DNA from: JBBDWR01 sp040902745 | GTDB taxonomy: Bacteria; Actinomycetota; UBA4738; HRBIN12 | Length of the DNA stretch: 64,000 nt | Direction: 5' to 3' | Assembly (NCBI GenBank): GCA_040902745.1 | Contig: JBBDWR010000022.1 | Span: 1 to 64,000 of the forward strand | Shown: positions 1-9,179 of the stretch, in pieces | Layout: every line of letters begins with the position of its first letter | Numbering within the stretch: the stretch's first letter is position 1 | Translations under genes and position numbers: made by a program | The notes under the pieces: generated by a model | Database searches by the model: none | Told to the model about the DNA's origin: nothing | Seen by the model: only the letters and a program-made list of their open reading frames with translations

Positions 1-955
<955 letters not shown>

Positions 956-1050
956 CTTACTCGCGCTCGCTCTGGAGTTCCGAGGTACTCGGGACTCGCA
1001 CCCTCCTTTTCGGGAGCGGTCGACTTCGGTCGGTCGTTTCCCGAGCAGGG

Positions 1051-1169
1051 GTTTCGGTGGCAATAGCGGAGGGGATCCACCCGGTCCCATCCCGAACCCG
1101 GACGTTAAGCCCTCCAGCGCCGATGGTACTGCCCTGGCAACGGGGTGGGAGAGTAGGTCGCCGCCGGAC
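1051..1169 (+). rRNA. rrf: 5S ribosomal RNA
   Basis: An actinobacterial 5S rRNA about 95 nt after the 23S end. Both termini pair (CGGTGGC near 1055 with GCCGCCG at 1160-1166). The conserved CCCATCCCGAACCCGGACGT and the GATGGTACTG loop-E region are present. The spacer from 956 to 1050 has short hairpins and no tRNA, so the visible order is 23S-5S with the terminators directly after. Confidence 0.95.
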
Positions 1170-1177
1170 ATCTTCAC

Positions 1178-1211
1178 AAAAGGTCGCCCAGGTTCGTCGG
1201 GCGGCCTTTTG
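1178..1211 (+). terminator. Rho-independent terminator of the rRNA operon, copy 1
   Basis: Stem GGTCGCCC (1182-1189) pairs with GGGCGGCC (1199-1206), with one G-T pair, and is followed directly by a T run. It lies 9 nt after the 5S gene. Confidence 0.85.
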
Positions 1212-1223
1212 TTCGTGGCAGCA

Positions 1224-1253
1224 GGTCGCCCAGGTTCGTCGGGCGGCCTCTTG
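1224..1253 (+). terminator. Rho-independent terminator of the rRNA operon, copy 2
   Basis: A second copy of the same 25-base hairpin, 42 bp downstream (arms 1224-1231 and 1241-1248), here followed by TCTTGTC instead of a clean T run. It looks like a tandem duplication of the first terminator. Confidence 0.7.
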
Positions 1254-1383
1254 TCGTCCTGTCGATCGGGGCGGTAGGTCCAAGGTCCTAGCCCTTCGTA
1301 CCTTGTCACTGCTCCGCTCGGCCGGGAGGATAGGGTGCAGAGCCCGTTGACCTACAGTGTTCGCACGGGAGAGAAGAGGAGAC

Positions 1384-2520
1384 ATGTCACGTACGCACAG
1401 AGGTGCTCGAGGGCGCCTGCGCGGTCTCATGGTGGCCTTCGTCGCCGCTGCCGCGGTCATCGTTTCGCCGACCACATCCGGCGCGGTGATCGGCGCGGAG
1501 GAGGTCGCGGGGGGACTCAACATTCCCGTGACCTTTGACGTTGCCGACGATGGCACATTCCTGTACGGGGAACGATTCTCGGGGGAGATCCGCTGGTTCG
1601 ATCCGGCCGATGACTCGGACACGCTGTTCGTGGACGTCGGCACGGTGGGCACCGCTCAGGAGCAGGGCCTGATCAACGTGGCGCTGCACCCGAACTACCC
1701 CGCGACGCCGTACGTGTACGCGTTCGCGACGCGGATCCTTCCCAAGCAAGCCGGGGGCACGAAGACCCGCAACCAGCTCTTGCGCTACACGTCCGTCGGG
1801 GGCGTCGCGATGGGCAACCCCACGGTCCTGTTCGTGAGCACGCCCGGGCCTGCACACAACGGCGGGCGTTTGCACTTCGGCCCCGACGGCAAGCTGTACA
1901 TGTTCATCGGCAATCACGGGATCGCAAGTGCCGCGCAGGACCGCTCCAATCCGTTCGGGAAGGTGCTCCGCCTGAACGACGACGGAACGATCCCGAATGA
2001 CAACCCGTTCGTCGGGCAAGAGGGGATCGACGCGCGCATCTTCTCCTACGGCATGCGCAACGGCATCGGACTCGCCACGGATCCGGTGACGGGCAAGATC
2101 TGGCAGACGGAAGCCGGCAGCGAGTGCAACGACGAGATCAACCGTCTGCTCAAGGGGCGTAACTTCGGGTGGGGAGAGAACGGTACGTGTGTCACGCCAC
2201 CCAAGGCGCCGCGCAATACGAACCAGGACGGCCCCAACCCCGTGTTGCCCGCCGAGTTCTTCAAGGCAGTGGTGACCCCGACCGGCCTCGTGTTCTGCGA
2301 CGGATGCGGGCTCGGAGCCGAGGCAGAAGGCACGCTGTTCGTGGGTTCGTTCAACGATTCGCGGATGCGGATGCTGGTGCCCAACGACACGCGCCGGAAG
2401 ATCGTGTCACGCACGAACGTGTACAGCAGCGATGGCGCCGTGCTCTCGGTCGAGGCCGGGCCGGACGGGACCATCTACTTCAGCGACAACAACCAGATCA
2501 TGGAACTGACCAGCGTCTGA
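1384..2520 (+). CDS. secreted PQQ-dependent sugar dehydrogenase-like protein (GSDH/YliI family)
   Basis: A 378-residue protein with an N-terminal signal peptide (basic MSRTHRGARGRLRG, hydrophobic core to about residue 33). A six-bladed beta-propeller of the soluble glucose/aldose dehydrogenase family (PF07995 type) follows. Family signatures are PAHNGGRLHFGPDGKLY, the NPFGKVLRLNDDGTIP segment, YGMRNGIGLATDP and NRLLKGRNFGW. Family members oxidise sugars or aldehydes outside the membrane using PQQ; whether this one binds PQQ cannot be told from sequence alone. The ATG at 1384 is chosen over the upstream GTG at 1357 because AGAGGAG precedes it at proper spacing. Two secreted phosphoesterases follow on the same strand, suggesting an extracellular scavenging role. 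Confidence 0.85.
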   Translation: MSRTHRGARGRLRGLMVAFVAAAAVIVSPTTSGAVIGAEEVAGGLNIPVTFDVADDGTFLYGERFSGEIRWFDPADDSDTLFVDVGTVGTAQEQGLINVALHPNYPATPYVYAFATRILPKQAGGTKTRNQLLRYTSVGGVAMGNPTVLFVSTPGPAHNGGRLHFGPDGKLYMFIGNHGIASAAQDRSNPFGKVLRLNDDGTIPNDNPFVGQEGIDARIFSYGMRNGIGLATDPVTGKIWQTEAGSECNDEINRLLKGRNFGWGENGTCVTPPKAPRNTNQDGPNPVLPAEFFKAVVTPTGLVFCDGCGLGAEAEGTLFVGSFNDSRMRMLVPNDTRRKIVSRTNVYSSDGAVLSVEAGPDGTIYFSDNNQIMELTSV

Positions 2521-2546
2521 CAGAGAGGCCTAGAGACATCCGAGCG

Positions 2547-3512
2547 ATGCGCGTGTTGCGGCGGCTGCGACTTCCGGCAGCGGTGGTCGTGGTCGTCGCA
2601 GCGGCGCTTGCCGCGGCGCCCGCGAGCGGGTTCGCCGAGCCTGGAGGTGGTGCTGTTGCGCGGAACAGCCATCGCTCTGTCCACGTGGTGGCGGCAGGCG
2701 ACATCGCCTGCGATCCGAACGCCGGAGCGTTCCACGACGGTGAGGGCACCGGGAACTATTGCCGGCAGATGGCCACCAGCGACCTCTGGGTGAACGATCC
2801 CACGGTGGAAGCGGCGTTCGCTCTCGGCGACCTCCAGTACGAGGACGGCGCGCTCTGGAAGTTCAATCGCTCTTACGACCCCTCGTGGGGCAGGGGCTTC
2901 GGCGTCACCTATCCGGCGCCCGGCAACCACGAGTACCAGATCGCTGGAGCGGCCGGGTACTTCGCGTACTTCGGCGCGCGCACGTTCGGTTCGACAGGCT
3001 GGTACTCCGCGGACATCGGGCGGTGGCACGTGATCTCGCTGAACTCCACCTGCCCCCCGGTCAACTGTTCGGGGTCCTCCCCGCAGCTGACCTGGTTGCG
3101 CGACGACCTGCGTGCCAACGATGCCCGCTGCACCCTGGCGTTCTTCCACCATCCGATCGTCGCCTCGGTCGGACCGTTCGGAGACCCGGTCGAGCCGCAG
3201 GTGCGGCCCTTCATGCGAGCCCTATACGAGGCGGGCGCAGACGTCGTCCTCAACGGCCACCAACACACCTACGAGCGGTTCGCGCGCGCGGATTGGGAGC
3301 AGAACAAAGACGCGGCCGGGATCCGTCAGTTCATCGCCGGTACCGGAGGTTCGGGTCTGCACCGACAGGACATGACGATCGCGCCGAACAGTCAGGTACG
3401 CCGGCTCGCCCTCGGGGTTTTGCATCTCGAGCTGAGGACGAAGCGCTACGTGTGGTGGTTCGAGAACCTCTCGGGACAGAGCCTCGATGAGGGCGCGACG
3501 ACGTGCAGATAG
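2547..3512 (+). CDS. secreted metallophosphoesterase (calcineurin-like), copy A
   Basis: A 321-residue protein with a signal peptide (basic start, then a Val/Ala-rich core to about residue 30). The calcineurin-like phosphoesterase motifs appear in order: AAGDIACD, ALGDLQYED, PGNHEY, FFHHPIV and NGHQHTYER. These supply the Asp, Asn and His ligands of a di-metal centre, so the protein is probably an extracellular phosphatase or nucleotidase related to purple acid phosphatases. It starts 26 nt after the sugar dehydrogenase gene and overlaps the next gene by 10 nt. That neighbour is a close paralogue, so the pair is a tandem duplication. The substrate is unknown. Confidence 0.87.
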   Translation: MRVLRRLRLPAAVVVVVAAALAAAPASGFAEPGGGAVARNSHRSVHVVAAGDIACDPNAGAFHDGEGTGNYCRQMATSDLWVNDPTVEAAFALGDLQYEDGALWKFNRSYDPSWGRGFGVTYPAPGNHEYQIAGAAGYFAYFGARTFGSTGWYSADIGRWHVISLNSTCPPVNCSGSSPQLTWLRDDLRANDARCTLAFFHHPIVASVGPFGDPVEPQVRPFMRALYEAGADVVLNGHQHTYERFARADWEQNKDAAGIRQFIAGTGGSGLHRQDMTIAPNSQVRRLALGVLHLELRTKRYVWWFENLSGQSLDEGATTCR

Positions 3513-4480
3513 GTACGCCGTCGAGTCACCGGTCGCGACGTCGGGGCCGCCTGGCGGTGACCGGCGCCCTCGCGGCGCTCGTGCTGCTGGCTGCGGCATC
3601 TGCTTCCGCGGGTCGCGCGCCCGAGGCCGTAGCTGGGCGTTCGGGGATCGCGCTGCCGCTACACGTCGTGGCCGCTGGAGACATCGCGTGCGATCCGGAG
3701 AGCCCCTTTTTCAACGCAGGTGTCGGAAGCGGCGAAGATTGCCGGCAGATGGCGACGAGCGACCTGTGGGTGGCCGACGACACCGTGCAAGCCGTACTCG
3801 CCCTCGGGGATCTGCAGTACGAGGACGCGTCCACGGAGCAATTCCTGGCCTCGTTCGACCCGTCTTGGGGTCGGGGTCTCGACCGGATCTATCCGACTCC
3901 CGGCAACCACGAGTACCGCACACCGGACGCCCAGGGGTACTTCGACTACTTCGCGGAACGTGCGGGTCCCGGCTGGTACTCATTCGATCTGGGGGAATGG
4001 CACATCGTCTCTCTGAACTCAACGTGCAGCAACGTGGACTGCGGCAAGGGCTCGCTGCAAGGGACCTGGCTCCGGCGGGATCTGCGCCGTTCGGACGCCG
4101 AGTGCACGCTGGCCTTCTTCCACTACCCACTCGTCGCGAGCGGACCGACGGGACTCGTGCAGTTTCCGGTCGTGAAGAACTTCTGGACGGTGCTCGACCG
4201 TCGCGGGGCGGACGTGATCCTGGTGGGTCATCAGCACGCCTACGAGCGGTTCGCTCCGATGACGCCCGGCCAGCAGCGTGACCCGGCGGGCATCCGGCAG
4301 TTCGTCGTCGGGACGGGCGGGAAGAACACCGCGTCGCAACTCGTCGTCGCTCCCAACAGCAAGAAGCGTGTTCGCGCGCTCGGGGTGCTGCACCTGGACC
4401 TGGCTGCCGCGTCCTACGCGTGGCGCTTCGAGTCGATCGCGGGAACGACGCGCGATGCCGGTTCCGCCGACTGCACCTGA
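3503..4480 (+). CDS. secreted metallophosphoesterase (calcineurin-like), copy B
   Basis: A 325-residue paralogue of the preceding gene. It shares the diagnostic blocks VVAAGDIACDP, CRQMATSDLWV, ALGDLQYED, PGNHEY and GHQHAYERF, so all metal-binding motifs are kept. The GTG start at 3503 lies inside the end of copy A, which indicates translational coupling. It has its own signal peptide, with a hydrophobic core around residues 17-36. The two copies differ most in the N-terminus and in the loop after the first metal motif, which may reflect different substrates. Confidence 0.87.
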   Translation: MQIGTPSSHRSRRRGRLAVTGALAALVLLAAASASAGRAPEAVAGRSGIALPLHVVAAGDIACDPESPFFNAGVGSGEDCRQMATSDLWVADDTVQAVLALGDLQYEDASTEQFLASFDPSWGRGLDRIYPTPGNHEYRTPDAQGYFDYFAERAGPGWYSFDLGEWHIVSLNSTCSNVDCGKGSLQGTWLRRDLRRSDAECTLAFFHYPLVASGPTGLVQFPVVKNFWTVLDRRGADVILVGHQHAYERFAPMTPGQQRDPAGIRQFVVGTGGKNTASQLVVAPNSKKRVRALGVLHLDLAAASYAWRFESIAGTTRDAGSADCT

Positions 4481-4504
4481 GCACCGCACCTGTAGGCTGG
4501 GGCG

Positions 4505-5374
4505 GTGTCGAACGCGTCTTCTGCTCGTGGTTCTCCCCGCCGGCCGCCGGCTCGTCGCAGTGCACCCGCGCGTCGGGGATCCTCCCTGCCTCGCGAAGTG
4601 GTCGGGGAGCTGCGCCGGACCGCGAAGCCGGGCCGCGACGCCGACGCGATCGGACACGTCGAACGAGCGGCCGAACTGCTCGAGCGGGGCGACCCACGGG
4701 CCGCCGTTCGTGAGGCGGAGAGGGCCAAGCAGGCGGCTCCCCGCGCCGCGATCGTTCGTGAACTGCTCGGACTGGCCTACTACGGCGAGGAGCGTTGGCG
4801 CGAGGCGCTGACCGAGCTGCAGGCCTACCGCCGCCTCTCGGGCCGTCAGGACGAGAACCACGTGATCGCGGACTGCCAGCGAGGGCTGGGGCATCCGGAG
4901 AAGGCCGTGGCGCTCGTCCAGGAGGCGCTCCGCGCGCGCGGCGTCCCCGTGGAGATCAAGGCGGAGGGGATCGTCGTCGCCGCGTCCGCACTCGCCGATC
5001 TCGGGAGATTCGACGAGGCGCTCGCGATGCTCCGCCGAGCCAAGACCGACGACGACGTCGGCCGCGGACCGGCGATGCGGATCTGGTACGTCACCGGCAG
5101 CGTGCTCGAGCAAGCCGGACGCGCGGATGAGGCACTCGCGCAGTTCCGCAAGGTGGCCCGCCACGACGCCGCGGCGTTCGATGTGGTCGAACGGATCGCG
5201 CGACTGGAGGCCGATGGCGCGACCGTGGCGAGGGCCCAACGACCGGCGACGGCATCTCCGCGGACGGGCACGTCGGGTCGGCCGAAGAAGAAGGGCGGTC
5301 AAAGCTCCGGCTCCGCACGTCGCCGCTCCTCAGACGATCGGGGTGGCCGGTCCGGGCGCTCAGGGTCGCACTAG
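4505..5374 (+). CDS. tetratricopeptide-repeat protein with basic disordered ends
   Basis: A 289-residue soluble protein. Residues 1-35 and about 245-289 are rich in Arg, Ser, Gly and Lys and probably disordered. The middle (about 45-240) consists of helical TPR-like units with a regular A-L-G-Y/F pattern, for example LLGLAYYGEERWREALTEL and SALADLGRFDEALAMLRRA. No catalytic motif is visible. Similar TPR proteins sit near HAD phosphatase and tlyA genes in other actinobacteria. A TAGGCT hexamer at 4493-4498 lies 6 nt before the GTG start, suggesting a leaderless transcript. Its TAG stop shares the CTAG at 5371-5374 with the stop of the convergent gene. Confidence 0.75.
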   Translation: MSNASSARGSPRRPPARRSAPARRGSSLPREVVGELRRTAKPGRDADAIGHVERAAELLERGDPRAAVREAERAKQAAPRAAIVRELLGLAYYGEERWREALTELQAYRRLSGRQDENHVIADCQRGLGHPEKAVALVQEALRARGVPVEIKAEGIVVAASALADLGRFDEALAMLRRAKTDDDVGRGPAMRIWYVTGSVLEQAGRADEALAQFRKVARHDAAAFDVVERIARLEADGATVARAQRPATASPRTGTSGRPKKKGGQSSGSARRRSSDDRGGRSGRSGSH

Positions 5375-6300
5375 AAGGATCCGTTGCGCTTGTGCCAGTA
5401 GCGCGACAGCCCGGCCGCGTTCATCCGGATGCTCGAAAGCACGTCGTACTTCTCCATGTCGATCGGTTCGCCGGCATCGTGTTCGTACTCGGTCGCCCCT
5501 TGCCGCTCGAGGAGCGAGGCGATCTCGTCGACGTCGTCGGTCGTCAACAGGGCGCGACGGACGGTCTCGCTCCACGCGAGCAGGCGCTTCTCCGCCAGCT
5601 CGCACAGATGCGCTACCTCGGGCACGGCGCCGAAGTGAGACAGCAGCAGCAGCTGGGCGCGCTGGCGGATCCGGCGGATGCTTGTGATCGCTGCGTCGAC
5701 GTCGCAGTCGGGTGGGGGGGTTGCCGGTCGGAGCACGCCGACGTCGGGGATGTGTACGCCGAGCGCGTCACCGGTGAACAGGGCGCCCGTGTCGGAATCG
5801 ACGAGACACAGGTGATGCGAGGCGTGTCCCGGGGTCTCGAGCACCTCGAGAAAGCGCGTTCCCAGCGGGATCGTTCCGCCTTCCCCGACGACCCGTAGCC
5901 GGTGCGCGTCGACCGGGAGCACCTCACCGAAGAACTCCCGCATCCGCTCCGCCCCGTAGGTGCGAGCGGTGCTGGCCACGAGCTTGGTCGGGTCCGCGAG
6001 ATGCGGGGCGCCACGCTCGTGGACCCAGATCGTCGCCGACGGAAAGGCATCGGCGAGGGTCCCGACACCACCCGCGTGGTCCAGGTGGATGTGCGTCACG
6101 ACGACGTGGGCGAGATCGGCCGGGTCGAAACCGAGCGAACGCAATCCCCGCAGCACCGAGTCGGCCGAGGTCGCGGGGCCGGTTTCGATCAGCGCGGGTT
6201 CGGTTGCCCGCACCAGGTATGCGGAGGTCACCTGATAGCGGCCGAGCATGTGGGTGTCGATCGCGGTGATCCCGTTCTCGACCTCGATCGTGTCGCGCAT
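5371..6300 (-). CDS. metallo-beta-lactamase fold hydrolase
   Basis: A 309-residue protein with the MBL-fold signature THIHLDHAGG (about residues 69-78), downstream metal ligands in ETPGHASHH and FTGDALG, and a C-terminal LLLLSHFG. This is the glyoxalase-II/lactonase-like branch of the superfamily. The C-terminal 60 residues are helical and carry no recognised motif. No substrate can be assigned. It is convergent with the TPR gene: the two stop codons are the two strands of one CTAG. It is divergent from the SSB-like gene, and the 95-bp gap must hold both promoters. Confidence 0.82.
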   Translation of the reverse strand: MRDTIEVENGITAIDTHMLGRYQVTSAYLVRATEPALIETGPATSADSVLRGLRSLGFDPADLAHVVVTHIHLDHAGGVGTLADAFPSATIWVHERGAPHLADPTKLVASTARTYGAERMREFFGEVLPVDAHRLRVVGEGGTIPLGTRFLEVLETPGHASHHLCLVDSDTGALFTGDALGVHIPDVGVLRPATPPPDCDVDAAITSIRRIRQRAQLLLLSHFGAVPEVAHLCELAEKRLLAWSETVRRALLTTDDVDEIASLLERQGATEYEHDAGEPIDMEKYDVLSSIRMNAAGLSRYWHKRNGSF

Positions 6301-6395
6301 CGCCCAGGAGTCTATCCGCGTGGTGCGCGAACCTCGCGCGTCGATGTCGGTGGCGGGCGATAAGGTCCCATCTCAAGACGGATGAAGGGGTCGCG

Positions 6396-6743
6396 ATGGT
6401 GACGGTCAACGTCGTCGTCCTCGCGGGCACCGTCGCCGCGGAACCGGTTCGTCGCCGGCTTCCGTCGGGCGACGAGGTCACCGAGCTCCGGCTCTCCGTT
6501 CCGGAGGCAGGCAGGCGTCTCCTCCCCCTCCCGGTTGCCGTGTGGCACTCGTCGGTGGCTCCACAGGTCCTCGACGGGATCGCGAAGGGCGATCAGGTGC
6601 TGGTGCACGGGCAGCTCGTCCGCCGGTTCTACCGGAGCGGTGCCGGAGCTCGGAGTCTGACCGAGGTGGTCGCGCAGGGCATACGCAAGCTCGAACCGCA
6701 TGCGCGGCGGGAACATCCAGCGGAAGCCGAATTGCCTGGGTAG
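6396..6743 (+). CDS. single-strand DNA-binding (OB-fold) protein, SSB-like
   Basis: A 115-residue protein with an N-terminal OB-fold of the SSB type (NVVVLAGTVAAEPVRR, then LRLSV, WHSSVAP and KGDQVLVHGQLVRRFYR). It lacks the long acidic C-terminal tail of housekeeping SSB, so it is probably a paralogue rather than the replicative SSB. GAAGGGG sits 6 nt before the ATG. A TAAGGT hexamer at 6361-6366 is a possible -10. Its 3' end lies 6 bp from the stop of the convergent DUF1015 gene. Confidence 0.75.
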   Translation: MVTVNVVVLAGTVAAEPVRRRLPSGDEVTELRLSVPEAGRRLLPLPVAVWHSSVAPQVLDGIAKGDQVLVHGQLVRRFYRSGAGARSLTEVVAQGIRKLEPHARREHPAEAELPG

Positions 6744-6749
6744 ACGAGG

Positions 6750-7919
6750 TCAGTCCACGAGCGGACGCAGCACCATGCCGGTGCGGGGCTTGGGCCAGAA
6801 GAACGTCGACTTCTGGGGCATCCGCTCCTTCGCGGCGACGGCTGCCGCGATGCGCTCGGCGCTGGTCGGTGGCAGCAGGTACGCGGCCCGTGCATCTCCA
6901 CGGCGCACCGCCTCCTCCGCCTCCGCGGCGTCGTGGGTGAAACGCACATCGCCGCGGTCCATCTGCGCGGCGAACCCCGGATCGGCGTGGAGCGCGCGGA
7001 CCGCCGGAGGGGACCCTTCGAGGCGCGCGAGACTCCACACCGGCCCATCATCCGCGGAGGTCACGACAGCAACGGTGGGATGCTCGTCGTTACGGCCCTG
7101 CAGCGCCTGTTTGCGACCGGTCTGCTCGCCGTGCAGCGCCGGAGGAGGCGTGACGACCGAGACGCGATGGATCGGTAGTACGGGCGGGTGCTCGCTACCG
7201 ACATCGACCAGCAGCATCATAATCCGGTCCCACGGGCCCGGCCCATGGGCGGCTCGCATCTGTTCCCGATAGCGAAGGGCCGTGGTGTATCGATGATGTC
7301 CGTCGGCGATCAACAGCACTTCGTCGTCGGGAACATCGGGAGCGTCGCCGGGAACAACCCAGAGGCGGTGCCGCGTCCCATCGGCGTCGGTGAGCTCGAC
7401 GTCTGGCTCGCGATCGGCCGCGGCGTCGAGAAAGGACGCGAGGCCTCGGCGGGGGCCGGGAAACAACGCGTACACGGGGGACAGGTTGGTCCGCACGGCG
7501 CGCAGCAGCTCCAGTCGATCCTGAACCGGACCAGGTGCCACCTCCTCGTGCGGCGTCACCTCCGCTCCCCATGGCTGCACGTCCACCGACGCGATCAAGC
7601 CGCGGATCCGCCGTGTCCGTCCGTCGGCGGTGAAGGACATCTCGTATGGGAAGGTAGATGTCGTCGGCGTCTCGCGAAGGACACCGGCGTCGCGCCACGA
7701 GCTGAGGGTCGAGGCCGCCCGCGTATACTCGTTGTCGTCGCGGTCGTCTCCGGGTCGTGGCTGGGGCAGGTCGACGTGGACGATGTTGTGAGGATCGCGC
7801 GCGAGCGTGCGGCGGTCGTCGGCTCCCACGGTGTCGTAGGGCGGGGCCGTCAGCGAGGCGGCAGACCCGGCGACGGCGGGATCGTAGAGAAGGCCGGTGA
7901 AGGGCGAGATCGCAGGCAT
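6750..7919 (-). CDS. DUF1015 family protein
   Basis: A 389-residue protein matching the conserved actinobacterial DUF1015 family (PF06245 type). Seen in the sequence are an N-terminal FTGLLYDPAVAG and the hallmark LIADGHHRYTTALRYRE in the middle. The family is thought to be distantly related to ParB/SerK-like folds, but its biochemical role here is unknown. The start is placed at the ATG 7919, giving MPAISPFTGLLYD, which resembles the family N-terminus; an upstream in-frame start at 7994 would add 25 unlike residues. Its ATG and the ATG of the divergent TPR gene share the CATG at 7917-7920. Confidence 0.8.
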   Translation of the reverse strand: MPAISPFTGLLYDPAVAGSAASLTAPPYDTVGADDRRTLARDPHNIVHVDLPQPRPGDDRDDNEYTRAASTLSSWRDAGVLRETPTTSTFPYEMSFTADGRTRRIRGLIASVDVQPWGAEVTPHEEVAPGPVQDRLELLRAVRTNLSPVYALFPGPRRGLASFLDAAADREPDVELTDADGTRHRLWVVPGDAPDVPDDEVLLIADGHHRYTTALRYREQMRAAHGPGPWDRIMMLLVDVGSEHPPVLPIHRVSVVTPPPALHGEQTGRKQALQGRNDEHPTVAVVTSADDGPVWSLARLEGSPPAVRALHADPGFAAQMDRGDVRFTHDAAEAEEAVRRGDARAAYLLPPTSAERIAAAVAAKERMPQKSTFFWPKPRTGMVLRPLVD

Positions 7920-8313
7920 GGACCTTGTGTATAGCAGCCGAGGTTCCGACCCGGACTCCGACGATGTGGTGTATGACCTGTACTCCCGCGGCATCGGCCT
8001 GCTCCGTGAGGGCCACGCGCATCAGGCGATCACGGTCTTGTCGCGTGCCAAGACCCTGGAGCCGGAGACGGCTTCGATCCGCGAGGCGCTTGGACGTGCC
8101 TTCTTCATGACCGGGCAGCCGCGTCGGGCGCGGTGGGAGTTCGCCAAGGTCGTCTCGCTACATCCCACGGACGACTACGCACATTTCGCGCTGGGTCTGG
8201 CGTGTGAACGGACGGGGCAGCGAACCCGCGCGCTCGGCCACGTACGTATGGCCGACGCGATGCACCCCGGTGTTCCGCACTACGAGCGCGCTCTTCGCCG
8301 GCTCGTGGGCTGA
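7918..8313 (+). CDS. small tetratricopeptide-repeat protein
   Basis: A 131-residue protein made almost entirely of about three TPR-like helical hairpins (RGIGLLREGHAHQAITVLSRA, LGRAFFMTGQPRRARWEFAKV, LGLACERTGQRTRALGHVRMA). It probably acts as a protein-interaction adaptor. An alternative GTG start at 7897, preceded by GAGAAGG, would add seven residues; I prefer the ATG at 7918 on the look of the N-terminus but cannot exclude the other. It is followed 11 nt later by the HAD phosphatase gene, so the two are probably co-transcribed. Confidence 0.7.
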   Translation: MDLVYSSRGSDPDSDDVVYDLYSRGIGLLREGHAHQAITVLSRAKTLEPETASIREALGRAFFMTGQPRRARWEFAKVVSLHPTDDYAHFALGLACERTGQRTRALGHVRMADAMHPGVPHYERALRRLVG

Positions 8314-8324
8314 GGGGGCGATCG

Positions 8325-9161
8325 GTGGCGCTCGCCGATCGGTACGGGGTTCTCCTTGTAGATGTCGACGGCACCGTGACGAGGGGCGCCGAGCCGGTGG
8401 GCGGCGCAGCCGAGGTGGTTCGCACGCTCCACGAGCGAGGGCGACGGCTGGCGTTCGTGACGAACAACTCCACCCGCGCACCCGAAGAAGTGGTCACACA
8501 TCTGAAGGATGTGGGCATCGACGCGCGCGTCGACGAGATCGTGACCTCGGCGATGGCGACCGCATCCGTCCTTGCAGAGCGATCCGTCGGGACGGCGTTC
8601 GTGGTAGGCGAGCGCGCCCTGCGATCCTCGCTCGAGAGCGCGGGGATCACGGTTGTGGACGGAGACGGCGCCGGCCAGCCGCCCGATGTCGTCGTCGTAG
8701 GACTCGACCGAGGGGCGACGTACGCGTCTCTTCGATCCGCGTGTCTGTACGTGCAGCGGGGGGCCGACCTCGTTGCAACCGGTCCGGACACCTCGTACCC
8801 CGAGCCCGAAGGCCTGAGCCCCGGGACCGGCGCGCTCACGGCGCTGGTGACGGCGACGACCGGTGCCGAGCCGCTCGTGATCGGCAAGCCGTTCCCCGGT
8901 CTGCTGGTTGCCGCACGGAACGCCGCTATCCGCGCCGGGGCCGACGGCGAGCCGTTGGTGGTCGGCGATCGGTTGGACACCGACGTCGCGGGAGCGGCGG
9001 GCCTAGGCTGGGATTCGTTGCTGGTTCTGACGGGTGTCGTTCGCGACCGCGAGACGGCGGTTGCGAGCCCCTGGCGCCCCACCTACATCGGCAACGACCT
9101 TCGCGCGTTGCTGATCGAGCCGGAGCCCGATGAGGTGCTCACGGACACCGGGTCGCGCTGA
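8325..9161 (+). CDS. HAD-superfamily phosphatase, NagD/class IIA type
   Basis: A 278-residue HAD hydrolase. Motif I is LLVDVDGTVT (nucleophile Asp13, acid Asp15), motif II is FVTNNST, motif III contains the Lys of IGKPFPGLL, and motif IV is VVGDRLDTDVAGAAGLGWDSLLVLTGV. The C2-type cap between motifs II and III places it in the NagD/4-nitrophenylphosphatase group, which dephosphorylates small phosphometabolites. The GTG start has GAGGGGG about 7 nt upstream. In other actinobacteria a HAD phosphatase and a TPR protein often precede tlyA, as here apart from the inserted rhomboid and phasin-like genes. Confidence 0.85.
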   Translation: MALADRYGVLLVDVDGTVTRGAEPVGGAAEVVRTLHERGRRLAFVTNNSTRAPEEVVTHLKDVGIDARVDEIVTSAMATASVLAERSVGTAFVVGERALRSSLESAGITVVDGDGAGQPPDVVVVGLDRGATYASLRSACLYVQRGADLVATGPDTSYPEPEGLSPGTGALTALVTATTGAEPLVIGKPFPGLLVAARNAAIRAGADGEPLVVGDRLDTDVAGAAGLGWDSLLVLTGVVRDRETAVASPWRPTYIGNDLRALLIEPEPDEVLTDTGSR

Positions 9162-9179
9162 ACGAGACCCACCAGCCCC

